From a virus: a stretch of DNA of 20,441 nucleotides. Position 1 is the stretch's first letter; every line of letters begins with the position of its first letter. The position numbers and the translations under genes are program-made. The notes beneath the pieces are model-generated. The model was not told the DNA's origin. It worked only from the letters and a program-made list of their open reading frames with translations, and did not search any database. The stretch covers positions 1-20,441 of IMG/VR virus record IMGVR_UViG_3300049794_000009; one strand, written 5' to 3'. Shown one piece after another: positions 7,062 through 14,600 of this stretch.

Positions 7062-8768
7062 ATGGCGAATCCTGGCCCGAACGTTCAAACCACCGAGCAC
7101 CCGCTGTCCGGCGGAGGCACCCCCTACTACGTCGGCAATGCCGGCGGATCCGTGGGCTTTTACGCCGACCCGTTCGGCTCGAGCTTCTACGGCTACAGCT
7201 CAGGCACCACCCTTACCGTCACTCAGCTCCTGTCCGGCACGATCCAGCTGGGCCAGCCTCTGAGCGGCTCCGGGGTCACGGCCGGCACCACCATCACGGC
7301 CCTCGGTACCGGGCTCGGAGGCACCAATCCAGCTACCGCGGTCGGAACCTACACAATCAGCGTCAGCCAGACACTGGGCACGGCCGCCGTGCCGATCCAG
7401 CTTCAGACGCTGGGCCTGGCTGTACCCCAGCCTACCGGTGGCCAATCCGTGGGCCTGTACAGCACGCTCGGGGGCGGAGCGATCACCAAGTATCAGGTGA
7501 ACGCGGTCACCAACGCGGTGGCAGCTACCACCACCGTCGAGCAAACGACATTTGTCGGATACACCTCCAGCAACATCTACACGGGCCTGGACACGACCTC
7601 GGTCGTCTTCGTGAACGCTCCGGCCAGTACCGCCGGCCTGGCTCTGGCAGGCTCCTACGTCAATGCGTCCGGCAAGCTGGGCCTGAACTACCTGAACGTG
7701 TCCAATGCCTCGATCAACATCGCCGCTGCGGTATTGGATGTGGTCGAGATCAAGAGCGGCCCGTTGACCACTACTGCCGTGCTCTCGCCCGCAGCGGTTG
7801 CATTGAACACCTCGGCCGAGCAGATCTTCACGATTACCGGTAATTGCTGCCTGCCAGGTACCGTGGCGATCGTGAACAAGCCCACCAACCAGACCGGGCT
7901 GGGCTACAACCCGATGGCTCGAGTAGTCGGCGTGAATCAGGTCGGGATCACGTTTTCGGCGATCTCTACCGGGGTCGTAACCACCGCCATTACCCCGACG
8001 GCATCCGAAACCTGGAAGATGTCGTTCTTACCGCAACTGAACGCTTTTAATCCGATCCTCACGTATTGCGTTCCGGGCGGTCAAGGCTCCAGCGTGGTGT
8101 CGACCCGCACCGATTTCTCATCGGCCGCGATCGGTACCGTAACCTCGGACGTGGTAGCCGGCATACAGCACAGCGTGAGTTCAGGCGTCACGGCTGTGGC
8201 CAGCACGGCTGTGATCGGAGCGCGCGTCACGGCGGCCAATTCGATCATCGTCGCGTACGCGGGTCTGGGCGCCGCCGAGACTCTGACCACCAACGAAGTG
8301 CTGGCGGTCACGATCATTCGGCAAGCTCCGCTGAATCCGAATATGGTCTACGCGCTGCCGCTGGTTGCGACCACCTGCGCTGCGACCAGCACCATCGCGG
8401 CTACCACCGCAATCAGTACCTCGCAGTTCGGAGCCAATGCGATCCCGGTCAGCACCTCGATCGCGGTCAGCAAGCCCACTGTCACCCCTGGCTTGATGGT
8501 GGTCGGAGCGCGTGTATCGGCAGTGAACACGCTCGAGGTCCAATATGCCAACCTGACCACGACCTCGATCAACGTGCCGGCCGAAACCTACACAGTGTCC
8601 AATGTGCAGATACAGGGACCAGGCGCTGGCGTGCTGGCCGGTACCACGGCCGGAGCAGGCTGCTCGGTCACGCAGTCCTATTACCCGGCGGTGCAGCAGA
8701 CCGCACAGGCCGCTGTAGCACTGCGCCAGGCGCTGGTGAATCTGAATCTGATATCCGGACTGGGTTAA
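7062..8768 (+). CDS. Large Ser/Thr/Ala/Gly-rich beta-repeat virion protein, unknown role
   Basis: The 568-aa protein directly follows the coat gene, with AGGAG at 7051-7055 overlapping the coat stop. It is almost free of long charged segments and dominated by T, S, A, V and G, as in beta-sandwich or fibrous virion proteins. Residues 46-115 form a module also found in the gp4-like and gp10-like proteins of this window. Four copies of a second repeat follow at about 181-230, 267-322, 368-419 and 467-517, with the core GARV(T/S)AANS/T. The C-terminal 30 residues are helical ([20 protein letters not shown]). It is probably a head decoration or head-fibre protein, judged by position and composition; no enzymatic motif is visible. 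It is followed by a strong terminator. Confidence 0.8.
   Translation: MANPGPNVQTTEHPLSGGGTPYYVGNAGGSVGFYADPFGSSFYGYSSGTTLTVTQLLSGTIQLGQPLSGSGVTAGTTITALGTGLGGTNPATAVGTYTISVSQTLGTAAVPIQLQTLGLAVPQPTGGQSVGLYSTLGGGAITKYQVNAVTNAVAATTTVEQTTFVGYTSSNIYTGLDTTSVVFVNAPASTAGLALAGSYVNASGKLGLNYLNVSNASINIAAAVLDVVEIKSGPLTTTAVLSPAAVALNTSAEQIFTITGNCCLPGTVAIVNKPTNQTGLGYNPMARVVGVNQVGITFSAISTGVVTTAITPTASETWKMSFLPQLNAFNPILTYCVPGGQGSSVVSTRTDFSSAAIGTVTSDVVAGIQHSVSSGVTAVASTAVIGARVTAANSIIVAYAGLGAAETLTTNEVLAVTIIRQAPLNPNMVYALPLVATTCAATSTIAATTAISTSQFGANAIPVSTSIAVSKPTVTPGLMVVGARVSAVNTLEVQYANLTTTSINVPAETYTVSNVQIQGPGAGVLAGTTAGAGCSVTQSYYPAVQQTAQAAVALRQALVNLNLISGLG
7197..7406 (+). repeat. Shared beta module, copy A (in the post-coat protein)
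   Basis: This encodes residues 46-115 of the post-coat protein: [19 protein letters not shown], then [15 protein letters not shown] and [13 protein letters not shown]. It aligns along its length with copy B in the gp4-like protein and copy C in the gp10-like protein. The shared frame is LTV, about ten residues, GQ, GT-x-IT-x-L/F-x-TG and GTYT. Conservation is clear in protein but not in long stretches of DNA. Confidence 0.8.
7602..8612 (+). repeat. Four tandem copies of a ~50-residue beta repeat
   Basis: Copies lie at about 7602-7751, 7860-8027, 8163-8318 and 8460-8612. Each contains a variant of V-x-x-x-P-T-x-x-x-GL, then GARV(T/S)AANS/TL, a short alternating strand such as VQYANLT or ITFSAIS, and a closing P-x-x-E-x-(Y/W) strand. 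The first copy is the most diverged ([19 protein letters not shown]). A fifth copy lies in the small protein at 12899-13231. The pattern resembles a beta-sandwich repeat seen in phage structural proteins; I know no name for it. Confidence 0.7.
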
Positions 8769-8792
8769 GTTTCTTGGGTGTCCGCCGTTTCC

Positions 8793-8819
8793 CCGGCCCG
8801 CAATGGGCCGGACTTTTTT
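8793..8819 (+). terminator. Rho-independent terminator after the head genes
   Basis: CCGGCCC (8793-8799) pairs perfectly with GGGCCGG (8805-8811) around the loop GCAAT. After AC comes a run of six T (8814-8819). The 7-bp all-GC stem plus T-run is the clearest intrinsic terminator in the window. It lies 25 nt after the stop of the post-coat gene and ends 11 nt before the glycosyltransferase ATG. Confidence 0.88.
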
Positions 8820-8830
8820 GAGAGGATCTG

Positions 8831-10342
8831 ATGCGCTGTACGGTTGTCATTCCAAGTTATAACGGGCAAAAGTGGATCCGCGCTGCGGTGCGCAGCGCCC
8901 TAGATCAGCAGTTCATTGCAGGCGATGGGCTGCCCGAGCTGTACCAGGTGATCGTGCGCGATGACGGCTCGACGGACGGCACGCTGGAGGATCTGACCGA
9001 GATCGACGACAAGCGCTTGCGCCTGGTCCAGGGCGAGCACCTGGGACTGAACGGCTCATTCCAGGCCGCTTTCGATCTGGCTCAGACGCCGTACGTCACG
9101 ATCCTGGGTCAGGATGACAAGCTGGACACGGACTATCTGTCGACAGTCATGCGCGAGTTTGGCGACGATGTGGGAATGGTGTCCTGCCATCCGCGCTTCA
9201 TCGACACGGATGGCTACGCCTACACCAATCCGAACGACAGTCGCCTGAGCATTCCATTTCCGCGCAATCTGCCGCGCGAGCAGCTGCGCCAGCAACTGAG
9301 AATCGGCAACCGCTATTTCGGCATCAACACCTACCTGCGTCAGGCCGTGATCGATGCTGGCGGTTTCGATCAGAACGTCGGCTGGCTGCTCGACTGGGAT
9401 CTGTATCTGCGGATCCTGAAAACGCGCGATGTGCACATCATCGAACGCCCGCTGTGCTCGCTGGGACTGCGCGATAACTGCACCAGCGCCCTGCGCCTGG
9501 ACCAGTTACCTGATCAGCACCGGTACTTCAACATTGTGCAGCGCAAGAACTTCGCACCCGAGAAGTTCAAGGTCATGATCGCTACGCCCTTCTACATGAG
9601 TCAGGAATACTCGCACTACGGCGAGGCGCTGTTGTACACCACCCGCATGCTCACTCAGGCAGGAGTCGAGTGGGACCTGCTGCGCGTGAACGGCGATTCT
9701 TACGTAGATCGGGCCAAGAACACGCTGGTTGCGAACTTTCTGGAGTCGGACGGCACCGAACTGCTGATGATCGATTCCGATATGCAGTGGCACCCGAATG
9801 CGGTCTCGCGCCTGTTGCAGCACCCGGAGGAAATCGTCGCCGGTACCTATCCGTTCAAAAATCGCTGGGGTCAGTTCACTGGCAATCCGGCCACTGTATT
9901 CAGAAACGGCAAGATGGAGTTCGCCGGCTGGCGCGATCTGACCGACGGTTCATGCCTGCTCGAGGCATGGAACATCGCCGGCGGATTCCTGCGCATCAAG
10001 CGCAGCGCCCTGGAACGTTTCGCCGATCACTACGCCAATGATGTCTATACCGACGATTGCGCTTGGGGTGGGCGCAACGGGCGCACCTATACGGAATTCT
10101 TCCGCTGCGAGGTAGTCAATCACCAGCGTTACGGCGAAGATGCGAGTTTTTCCAGGCGCTGCCGCGACATGGGCATCAAGCTATGGATCGACCCCAACAT
10201 CAGCTTTATCCACTACGGGATCAAGGGCTGGGAAGGCAATTACCACGAGCACATACAGCACCCGCCGGAGGTCATCGAGCGTTTGAAGGCTGAACACGCT
10301 GCGCTTGCTGAGGCGCACGAGACGTTGAAGGCTGCTGCATGA
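8831..10342 (+). CDS. Two-domain glycosyltransferase (GT2-type N-terminal domain plus second GT-A-like domain)
   Basis: The 503-aa protein has two sugar-transfer domains. Residues 1-235 are a family-2 GT-A fold: VVIPSYNGQKW (5-15), nucleotide-binding VRDDGSTDGT (42-51), a metal-site segment GQDDKLD (93-99) and the acceptor-side GGFDQNVGWLLDWDLYLR (177-194). Residues 246-475 form a second domain with DRAKNTLVANFLES (293-306), LLMIDSDMQW (311-320, a DxD motif) and GEDASFSRRCRDMG (435-448). This is the layout of phage and capsule-type glycosyltransferases that read a local target. It probably transfers sugars from nucleotide donors to a virion protein or cell-surface glycan; the acceptor is unknown. 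AGAGG (8821-8825) precedes the ATG. The stop overlaps the next gene by ATGA. Confidence 0.88.
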   Translation: MRCTVVIPSYNGQKWIRAAVRSALDQQFIAGDGLPELYQVIVRDDGSTDGTLEDLTEIDDKRLRLVQGEHLGLNGSFQAAFDLAQTPYVTILGQDDKLDTDYLSTVMREFGDDVGMVSCHPRFIDTDGYAYTNPNDSRLSIPFPRNLPREQLRQQLRIGNRYFGINTYLRQAVIDAGGFDQNVGWLLDWDLYLRILKTRDVHIIERPLCSLGLRDNCTSALRLDQLPDQHRYFNIVQRKNFAPEKFKVMIATPFYMSQEYSHYGEALLYTTRMLTQAGVEWDLLRVNGDSYVDRAKNTLVANFLESDGTELLMIDSDMQWHPNAVSRLLQHPEEIVAGTYPFKNRWGQFTGNPATVFRNGKMEFAGWRDLTDGSCLLEAWNIAGGFLRIKRSALERFADHYANDVYTDDCAWGGRNGRTYTEFFRCEVVNHQRYGEDASFSRRCRDMGIKLWIDPNISFIHYGIKGWEGNYHEHIQHPPEVIERLKAEHAALAEAHETLKAAA

Positions 10343-11583
10343 AGTGCCGTCACTGCTCGGCAGTGCTCTCGGTGCCCATGATCGATCTGGGCGCAGCACC
10401 TCCCAGCAATGCTTTCAATGCTACGCAGAATGTGCCAGAGCTTCACTATCCTTTGCGCGTCATGGTGTGCATGGCCTGCGGCCTGGCGCAGACCGATATC
10501 ACGCTGTTCAGGCTCGACCACGACGAGCTTTTTACCAAGGATTATCCGTACTATTCTGGTACATCCGCATCATTTGTCGAGCACGCGCGCCGCTATGTTG
10601 AGAAGATAACTCAACTGCTCAATCTTGGACCGGACTCGCTCACGGTCGAGATCGGCTGCAATGACGGCTATCTGCTGCGCTGGGTAAAGACGCCGTGCTA
10701 CGGGTTCGAGCCAACCGATACCGGACGCGTAGCCGAGAATATCGGCATCCGCGTGTACCGTTCGTTCTTCGACGAATACATTGCCAAGAAGGCCAGCGTA
10801 TGGTCAGGCGGCAAAGGACCGACCGGAAAAGCCGATCTGATGATATGCAACAACGTCCTGGCACACGTGCCGGACATCAATGATTTCGTGCGCGGCTTCG
10901 CTGCGATGCTGAAAGATACCGGCATCGCCACGTTCGAGTTTCCGCACCTACTCAACCTGATTCGGCAGTGCCAGTTCGATACGATCTATCACGAGCACTA
11001 CTCTTACCTGTCGCTAACCGCGGTGGTCAACATCTTCAAGTCCAATGGGCTGTCGGTGTTCGATGTGGAAACCATTCCCACACACGGCGGCAGCCTGCGC
11101 GTGTACGCGCAAAAGCAGGGTGGCCCGCAGCAAGTCACCATGAATGTCGCGCAGATGCTGCTGCAAGAGCACGAGTTATCGCTCCCGACCACCTACCGCT
11201 ACATGCAGGGCCGGGCCGATATCATCAAGAATGAGCTGCTGTCATTTCTGATCGGAATGCATGACCTGCGCAAAACTGTGGTCGGATTCGGCGCTGCTGC
11301 CAAGGCGAACACGCTGCTGAACTACGCTGGCATCCGCTCGGATCTAATCAGCTACGTGGTCGACGAGACTCCTAGCAAGCAGGGCAAGTTCATGCCAGGC
11401 AGTCGCATACCGGTGCTCGCTCAATTCCAGGGCGTGCCGAACTATGTGATCGTCTTCCCGTGGAATTTCCGGGATGAAATCATCGTCAAGCTGGCGTATC
11501 TGCGCGCCAGCGGTACGCGACTGGTATTCGCCATGCCGCGCCTGGAAATACTGGGCTCACTAGCCGAGCAAAAGGCTGCATGA
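10339..11583 (+). CDS. SAM-dependent sugar C-methyltransferase (TylCIII/NovU/TcaB9 type)
   Basis: This 414-aa enzyme has the three-part architecture of nucleotide-sugar C-methyltransferases. An N-terminal zinc module has C3-x-x-C6 and C44-x-x-C47 (MKCRHC and VCMAC). The central Rossmann domain has the SAM motif VEIGCNDG (103-110) and the hallmark active-site segment FDTIYHEHYSYLS (213-225), whose Tyr/His/Glu/His match the catalytic residues of the family. A C-terminal NAD-like domain has VVGFGAAAKANTLLNYAG (314-331) and DETPSKQGKFMPGS. Known relatives add a methyl group to C3 or C5 of keto-deoxysugars on dTDP. It probably makes a branched sugar for the adjacent glycosyltransferase. No dTDP-sugar synthesis genes are visible, so the substrate would come from the host. 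It overlaps both neighbours by ATGA. Confidence 0.9.
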   Translation: MKCRHCSAVLSVPMIDLGAAPPSNAFNATQNVPELHYPLRVMVCMACGLAQTDITLFRLDHDELFTKDYPYYSGTSASFVEHARRYVEKITQLLNLGPDSLTVEIGCNDGYLLRWVKTPCYGFEPTDTGRVAENIGIRVYRSFFDEYIAKKASVWSGGKGPTGKADLMICNNVLAHVPDINDFVRGFAAMLKDTGIATFEFPHLLNLIRQCQFDTIYHEHYSYLSLTAVVNIFKSNGLSVFDVETIPTHGGSLRVYAQKQGGPQQVTMNVAQMLLQEHELSLPTTYRYMQGRADIIKNELLSFLIGMHDLRKTVVGFGAAAKANTLLNYAGIRSDLISYVVDETPSKQGKFMPGSRIPVLAQFQGVPNYVIVFPWNFRDEIIVKLAYLRASGTRLVFAMPRLEILGSLAEQKAA

Positions 11584-12158
11584 AACTAGCTTGCAAAGCT
11601 TGCGGGGTGACTGATCGAAATAAATTCGATCAGTGCGCGCCTTGTAAGCGCATCTCCAATGCAAAGCATCGAACCAAAACTAGACAGCAGGCTGTTGAAC
11701 GCACAAAACGATGGATGAAGGAGCATCCGGAAGAAAGGAAAGCACACGCGGCGCTATATCGCTTGCGCCACTTGGTAAAAGTAAAGTTTGCCGTGGCCAA
11801 AGCGACGGCGGCATGGCGATTGAAAAATGTCGAGAAAGTGAAATTAGACAATGCAAAATGGTACGCAAACCATCCGGAAGCTAGGCGGCTGAAAAATCAT
11901 AATCGGCAAGTCCGTTTAGGGACTGGGAAACTATCCATTGGAATTATTGAGAAATTAACGAAGTTGCAACGCGGGTACTGCCCTGTGTGCTTCGGTCTTC
12001 TCAGTAGGACTGGATACCATATTGACCACATTATTTCTTTGGCAGCCGGCGGTCAGAACGAAGATTCGAACGTCCAATTGCTTTGCCCATCATGCAACAT
12101 GCAAAAGCACTCGAAAGATCCAATTGTTTTTATGCGATCCAGGGGATTTTTGCTGTGA
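11580..12158 (+). CDS. HNH endonuclease, probably a free-standing homing-type nuclease
   Basis: The 192-aa protein ends in a complete HNH domain. It has a zinc pair C134-x-x-C137 (GYCPVC), catalytic HIDHIISLAAGG (D149, H150), the central asparagine in EDSNVQLLCPSC (N164, with C169 and C172 as the second zinc pair) and the final H177 in NMQKH. A second small zinc motif, C5-x-x-C8 and C19-x-x-C22, lies at the N-terminus. A very basic helical stretch links the two (about 30-115, e.g. RTKRWMKEHPEERKAH) and probably binds DNA. The gene averages about 47% GC, well below its neighbours. ATGA and GTGA overlaps fit it exactly between two sugar genes. HNH genes beside terminases often aid packaging, but this one is about 10 kb from the terminase, so homing is more likely. 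Confidence 0.88.
   Translation: MKLACKACGVTDRNKFDQCAPCKRISNAKHRTKTRQQAVERTKRWMKEHPEERKAHAALYRLRHLVKVKFAVAKATAAWRLKNVEKVKLDNAKWYANHPEARRLKNHNRQVRLGTGKLSIGIIEKLTKLQRGYCPVCFGLLSRTGYHIDHIISLAAGGQNEDSNVQLLCPSCNMQKHSKDPIVFMRSRGFLL
12141..12146 (+). promoter_or_regulatory. Ribosome binding site deciding the GTG start of the CmcI-like gene
   Basis: AGGGGA lies 8 nt upstream of the GTG at 12155, and that GTG forms a GTGA overlap with the HNH stop. An upstream in-frame ATG at 12083 would add 24 residues read out of frame from within the conserved zinc/HNH coding region, so I reject it. Confidence 0.7.
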
Positions 12159-12895
12159 ACATCATTATTGATACAGAAAAACAAACGCTGAACGACGGGC
12201 CTTTGTACTCTGACAATTCGTTTGAATTGATAGCTAATTTGTACGGCAAAATTGGCTGGAACCAAAAAATGCCGTACACCTATACGTGGTTAGGGCTGCC
12301 GGTGCTTCAGATTCCAGAGGACATGATTCGCATGCAGGAGGTCGTGTATCGCCTGCGGCCCGACGTGATCGTCGAGACCGGCATCGCGCACGGCGGATCG
12401 CTGCTGTACTACGCGAGCCTGTGCAAGATGATGGACCATGGGCGCGTGGTCGGCATAGAGCGCGGCCTGCGCTGCCGCGAGCAGGTCGAGCAGCATGCGC
12501 TGTCGCCGTACATCACCATGATCGAGGGCAATTCGGTTGACCCGAAAGTGGTGGCTCAGGTACATGAACAATGCGAAGGATCCAGCGTGCTGGTGATTCT
12601 GGATTCGGACCATTCCAAAGCGCACGTGGTGCGTGAATTGCAGGCTTACTCGGATCTGATCCGCCCGGGTTACTACATCGTAGCCTGCGACGGCAACCTG
12701 CGCGAACTGGCCGATGTGCCGCGCGGCAAGCGCGAGTGGAAAATCGATAACCCGCAGGAAGCGGCCTTAGATTTTGTCAGCAACCATGCGCAGCAGTTCG
12801 TGATCGAGCAGCCGCACTGGCCGTTTAACGAAAGTGCACTTTCCCGCAACGTCACGTACTGGCCGTCCGCCTGGATCCGCCGACAAGGAGATTGA
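12155..12895 (+). CDS. CmcI/rhamnosyl O-methyltransferase-like enzyme
   Basis: The 246-aa protein resembles the CmcI (cephalosporin hydroxylase)/rhamnosyl O-methyltransferase family, a SAM-binding Rossmann fold. The SAM loop is VETGIAHGGSLLYYASL (73-89), followed by an acidic ribose-binding strand end VVGIE (98-102). The putative metal and catalytic acids are in LVILDSDHSKAHVVRELQAY (146-165) and VACDGN (176-181). Members of this family methylate sugar hydroxyls in rhamnolipid-like and mycobacterial glycans, so a role in O-methylating the sugar handled by the neighbouring glycosyltransferase is likely but inferred. The first ~45 codons are AT-rich like the HNH gene, while the catalytic core returns to about 58% GC. 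The start is a GTG overlapping the HNH stop. Confidence 0.8.
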   Translation: MNIIIDTEKQTLNDGPLYSDNSFELIANLYGKIGWNQKMPYTYTWLGLPVLQIPEDMIRMQEVVYRLRPDVIVETGIAHGGSLLYYASLCKMMDHGRVVGIERGLRCREQVEQHALSPYITMIEGNSVDPKVVAQVHEQCEGSSVLVILDSDHSKAHVVRELQAYSDLIRPGYYIVACDGNLRELADVPRGKREWKIDNPQEAALDFVSNHAQQFVIEQPHWPFNESALSRNVTYWPSAWIRRQGD

Positions 12896-12898
12896 AAA

Positions 12899-13231
12899 AT
12901 GCCATCAAGCACGCTCGGGCGCGGCAACATCATATACGACTGGCTGGTCCAGGCATCCTTGGTCTGGTCAACGGCTACCGTCGCCAGTACCACCGCCGAG
13001 CTGACCGCTATCTTGCCTGGCGTGAATATCGGCGATTACGTGGACATGTATCTGCCCAATGCAGCGATGACTACCGGTCTGACCGTCGCGAATATCCGGG
13101 TTTCAGCTGCCAACACGCTCGCAGTGACCTGGATCGCAACCAGCGGAACCTTCACCGTTCCGACCGGGCCATGGCTGATAAACATCTGCCGCCCCGAGGC
13201 GCCCGGCCTGCTGCCCGCCTCGGCGACCTAG
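12899..13231 (+). CDS. Small beta-repeat virion protein (110 aa)
   Basis: AAGGAG at 12885-12890 lies 8 nt before the ATG, a strong site that restarts structural gene translation after the sugar cassette. The protein is Thr/Ala/Val-rich. Residues 48-96 (TTGLTVANIRVSAANTLAVT and VPTGPWLINI) match the ~50-residue repeat found four times in the post-coat protein. It is likely a minor head or decoration protein that shares a fold with it. An N-terminal IIYDWLVQASLVW may be a strand or anchoring segment. It has no enzymatic motif. The repeat match is clear by eye; the role is inferred. Confidence 0.75.
   Translation: MPSSTLGRGNIIYDWLVQASLVWSTATVASTTAELTAILPGVNIGDYVDMYLPNAAMTTGLTVANIRVSAANTLAVTWIATSGTFTVPTGPWLINICRPEAPGLLPASAT
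13040..13186 (+). repeat. Fifth copy of the ~50-residue beta repeat
   Basis: Residues 48-96 of the small protein contain GLTVANIRVSAANTLAVTWI. This aligns with [20 protein letters not shown] in the fourth copy of the post-coat protein, including the closing Pro-x-x-x-(W/Y) strand. It lies 4.4 kb away, on the far side of the sugar genes. Confidence 0.7.
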
Positions 13232-13234
13232 ATC

Positions 13235-13606
13235 ATGCCCGCCTCGATCGTCTACCGCTGCGCTGGTCCCGTCACGGCGATCTCGGTCGGCAGTACCTCG
13301 ACCGCGCCGTTAAACGTGGTGCCGTATGGCAACGATCAGGTCAACTATGCCGAGTTCCTGAATCCTGGCAGCACGCAGGTATGCGTGGTAGTGGCTCCGA
13401 TCCCGACCAACGGCCTGGCTTCGACTCCGCCCATTGTGTTCCCCGTGGTCGGAGTGCCCACGGTGCCGCCGGCCTTCATGCTGCCAGCTACCATGACGCA
13501 GGGTAAGCTCATGGCCGTACCGGCCGGCGGATTCTCGGTGTCCGCCATTGGCAGCGCAGCGGGACCGTCGGTAATCTTCATAACCCCGATGGCGAATCAG
13601 TCCTGA
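13235..13606 (+). CDS. Hypothetical small beta-rich virion protein (123 aa)
   Basis: The ATG lies 3 nt after the previous stop with no clear Shine-Dalgarno, so translation is probably coupled. The 123-aa product is made of alternating Val/Pro/Thr/Ala segments (VVPYGNDQVNYAEFLNPGST, then VCVVVAPIPTNG) and has few charges. That fits a small beta-sandwich structural protein such as a head-closure or decoration component. It lacks the GARVSAAN repeat of its neighbour. It lies immediately upstream of the gp4-like adaptor, so a head-tail junction role is plausible. No family is recognised. Confidence 0.7.
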   Translation: MPASIVYRCAGPVTAISVGSTSTAPLNVVPYGNDQVNYAEFLNPGSTQVCVVVAPIPTNGLASTPPIVFPVVGVPTVPPAFMLPATMTQGKLMAVPAGGFSVSAIGSAAGPSVIFITPMANQS

Positions 13607-13613
13607 GGCATGC

Positions 13614-14600
13614 GTGACCCAGCCGCTCGACATAATCACTCGCTCGCTGCGACGCATCGGAGCGGCTGCAGCCGGACAGGCGCCTGGCACGAACGACGTA
13701 AACAACGCGTTTGACGTTCTAAATGAAATGCTGGACCAGTGGTCCAACGACCACCTACTGGTGTTCGTACAGCAGGAAGTCATCTTCGAATGCCTGGGTT
13801 CCGTCTTCACATACACGGTCGGTCCGAGCACCGCGGGCGGAGTGGGCACTACCAATGTGGGAACTTGTGGGGCAGCGATCACCGGGTCGATCGCCGGCAA
13901 TGTCCTGACCGTCACCTCGCTGGCCAGTGGGGCGCTGTCCGTGGGCCAGATCTTGAACACCCAGGCTGGCATCACCGTAGGCACCGCCATTACAAGCCTG
14001 AGTACAGGTATCGGCGGTAATGGCACCGGTGCTCTGGGCACCTACACGCTCAACCTGCCCAATACGTTCGGCCCGGGCGCTATCACCTCCTACGTGCCGC
14101 GCCCGCTGCGCGTGAACAGGGGCATCGTGCGCGTGATCAACAGCGCCACCGGAACCCTGGACAAAAAGGTCGCAATGCTGACCTATGAGCAATATCTCAG
14201 CATCGGCATCAAGACGCTTCCCGGGCCGTGGCCGCGTGCCGTGTACTACCAGCCGACCATGCCCAACGGAATCTTCTTCTGCTGGTCCAATCCGGCGCAG
14301 GGCGAAATGCACCTGTACTGCGATACGGTGCTGAACCAGTTCGCCACCATCAACGACACGGTCAACCTGCCCCAAGGCTATATCGGGGCGCTGTCCTGGT
14401 CGCTGGCCGAGCTGCTGCTGACGGAGTACGGCGAGACGAACGAATCGATAATCCGGCTGGTGACCATGAACGCAGCCAATGGGCGCCGCTTCATCGCGCG
14501 TACCAACATGCACCCGCAGACTCCGGCACGCATCGATAGTGCGCTGGCGTCGAGCAGCACCCAAGATGCGGGTTGGATTTTGGATGGAGGATTTTCCTAA
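13614..14600 (+). CDS. Tail accessory/head-closure protein, P22 gp4-like, with an inserted beta module
   Basis: The protein is expected to bind below the portal ring and begin tail assembly. The N-terminus has the helical adaptor signature: ITRSLRRIGAAAAGQAPGTN (residues 8-27), then AFDVLNEMLDQWSNDHL (32-48), close in pattern to P22 gp4 and related longer adaptors. Later segments VPRPLRVNRGIVRVI, LPQGYIGALSWSLAELLLTE and a C-terminal NAANGRRFIARTN fit the long-form family, in which the adaptor has about 200-250 residues. At 328 aa it is larger, because residues 86-157 are module copy B, between the strand FTYTVG and YVPRPLRV. The GTG start at 13614 follows GAGG (13605-13608). The stop overlaps the next ATG as TAATG. 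Confidence 0.85.
   Translation: MTQPLDIITRSLRRIGAAAAGQAPGTNDVNNAFDVLNEMLDQWSNDHLLVFVQQEVIFECLGSVFTYTVGPSTAGGVGTTNVGTCGAAITGSIAGNVLTVTSLASGALSVGQILNTQAGITVGTAITSLSTGIGGNGTGALGTYTLNLPNTFGPGAITSYVPRPLRVNRGIVRVINSATGTLDKKVAMLTYEQYLSIGIKTLPGPWPRAVYYQPTMPNGIFFCWSNPAQGEMHLYCDTVLNQFATINDTVNLPQGYIGALSWSLAELLLTEYGETNESIIRLVTMNAANGRRFIARTNMHPQTPARIDSALASSSTQDAGWILDGGFS
13869..14084 (+). repeat. Shared beta module, copy B (inside the gp4-like protein)
   Basis: Encodes residues 86-157: IAGNVLTVTSLASGALSVGQ, then ITVGTAITSLSTGIGG and ALGTYTLNLPNTFG. It lines up with copies A and C and interrupts an otherwise continuous adaptor sequence. Confidence 0.8.
14586..14590 (+). promoter_or_regulatory. Ribosome binding site setting the ATG at 14600
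   Basis: GGAGG ends 9 nt before the ATG of TAATG. An in-frame TTG at 14573 would lie upstream of this site and inside the preceding gene, so ATG 14600 is preferred. Confidence 0.7.

Noticed and set aside
8066-8821. 251-codon + strand frame overlapping the post-coat gene
   Set aside because: It is an Arg/Gly/His-rich out-of-frame reading that runs through the terminator. The other frame contains four matching repeats.
12083-12154. Upstream ATG extending the CmcI-like protein by 24 residues
   Set aside because: It would overlap the conserved end of the HNH domain. The GTG at 12155 has a GTGA junction and the AGGGGA site.
13755-14564. 269-codon reverse-strand open frame across the gp4-like gene
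   Set aside because: The product is rich in Arg, Gly and His with no recognisable motif, while the + strand encodes a recognisable tail adaptor. High GC lowers stop frequency in the opposite strand.
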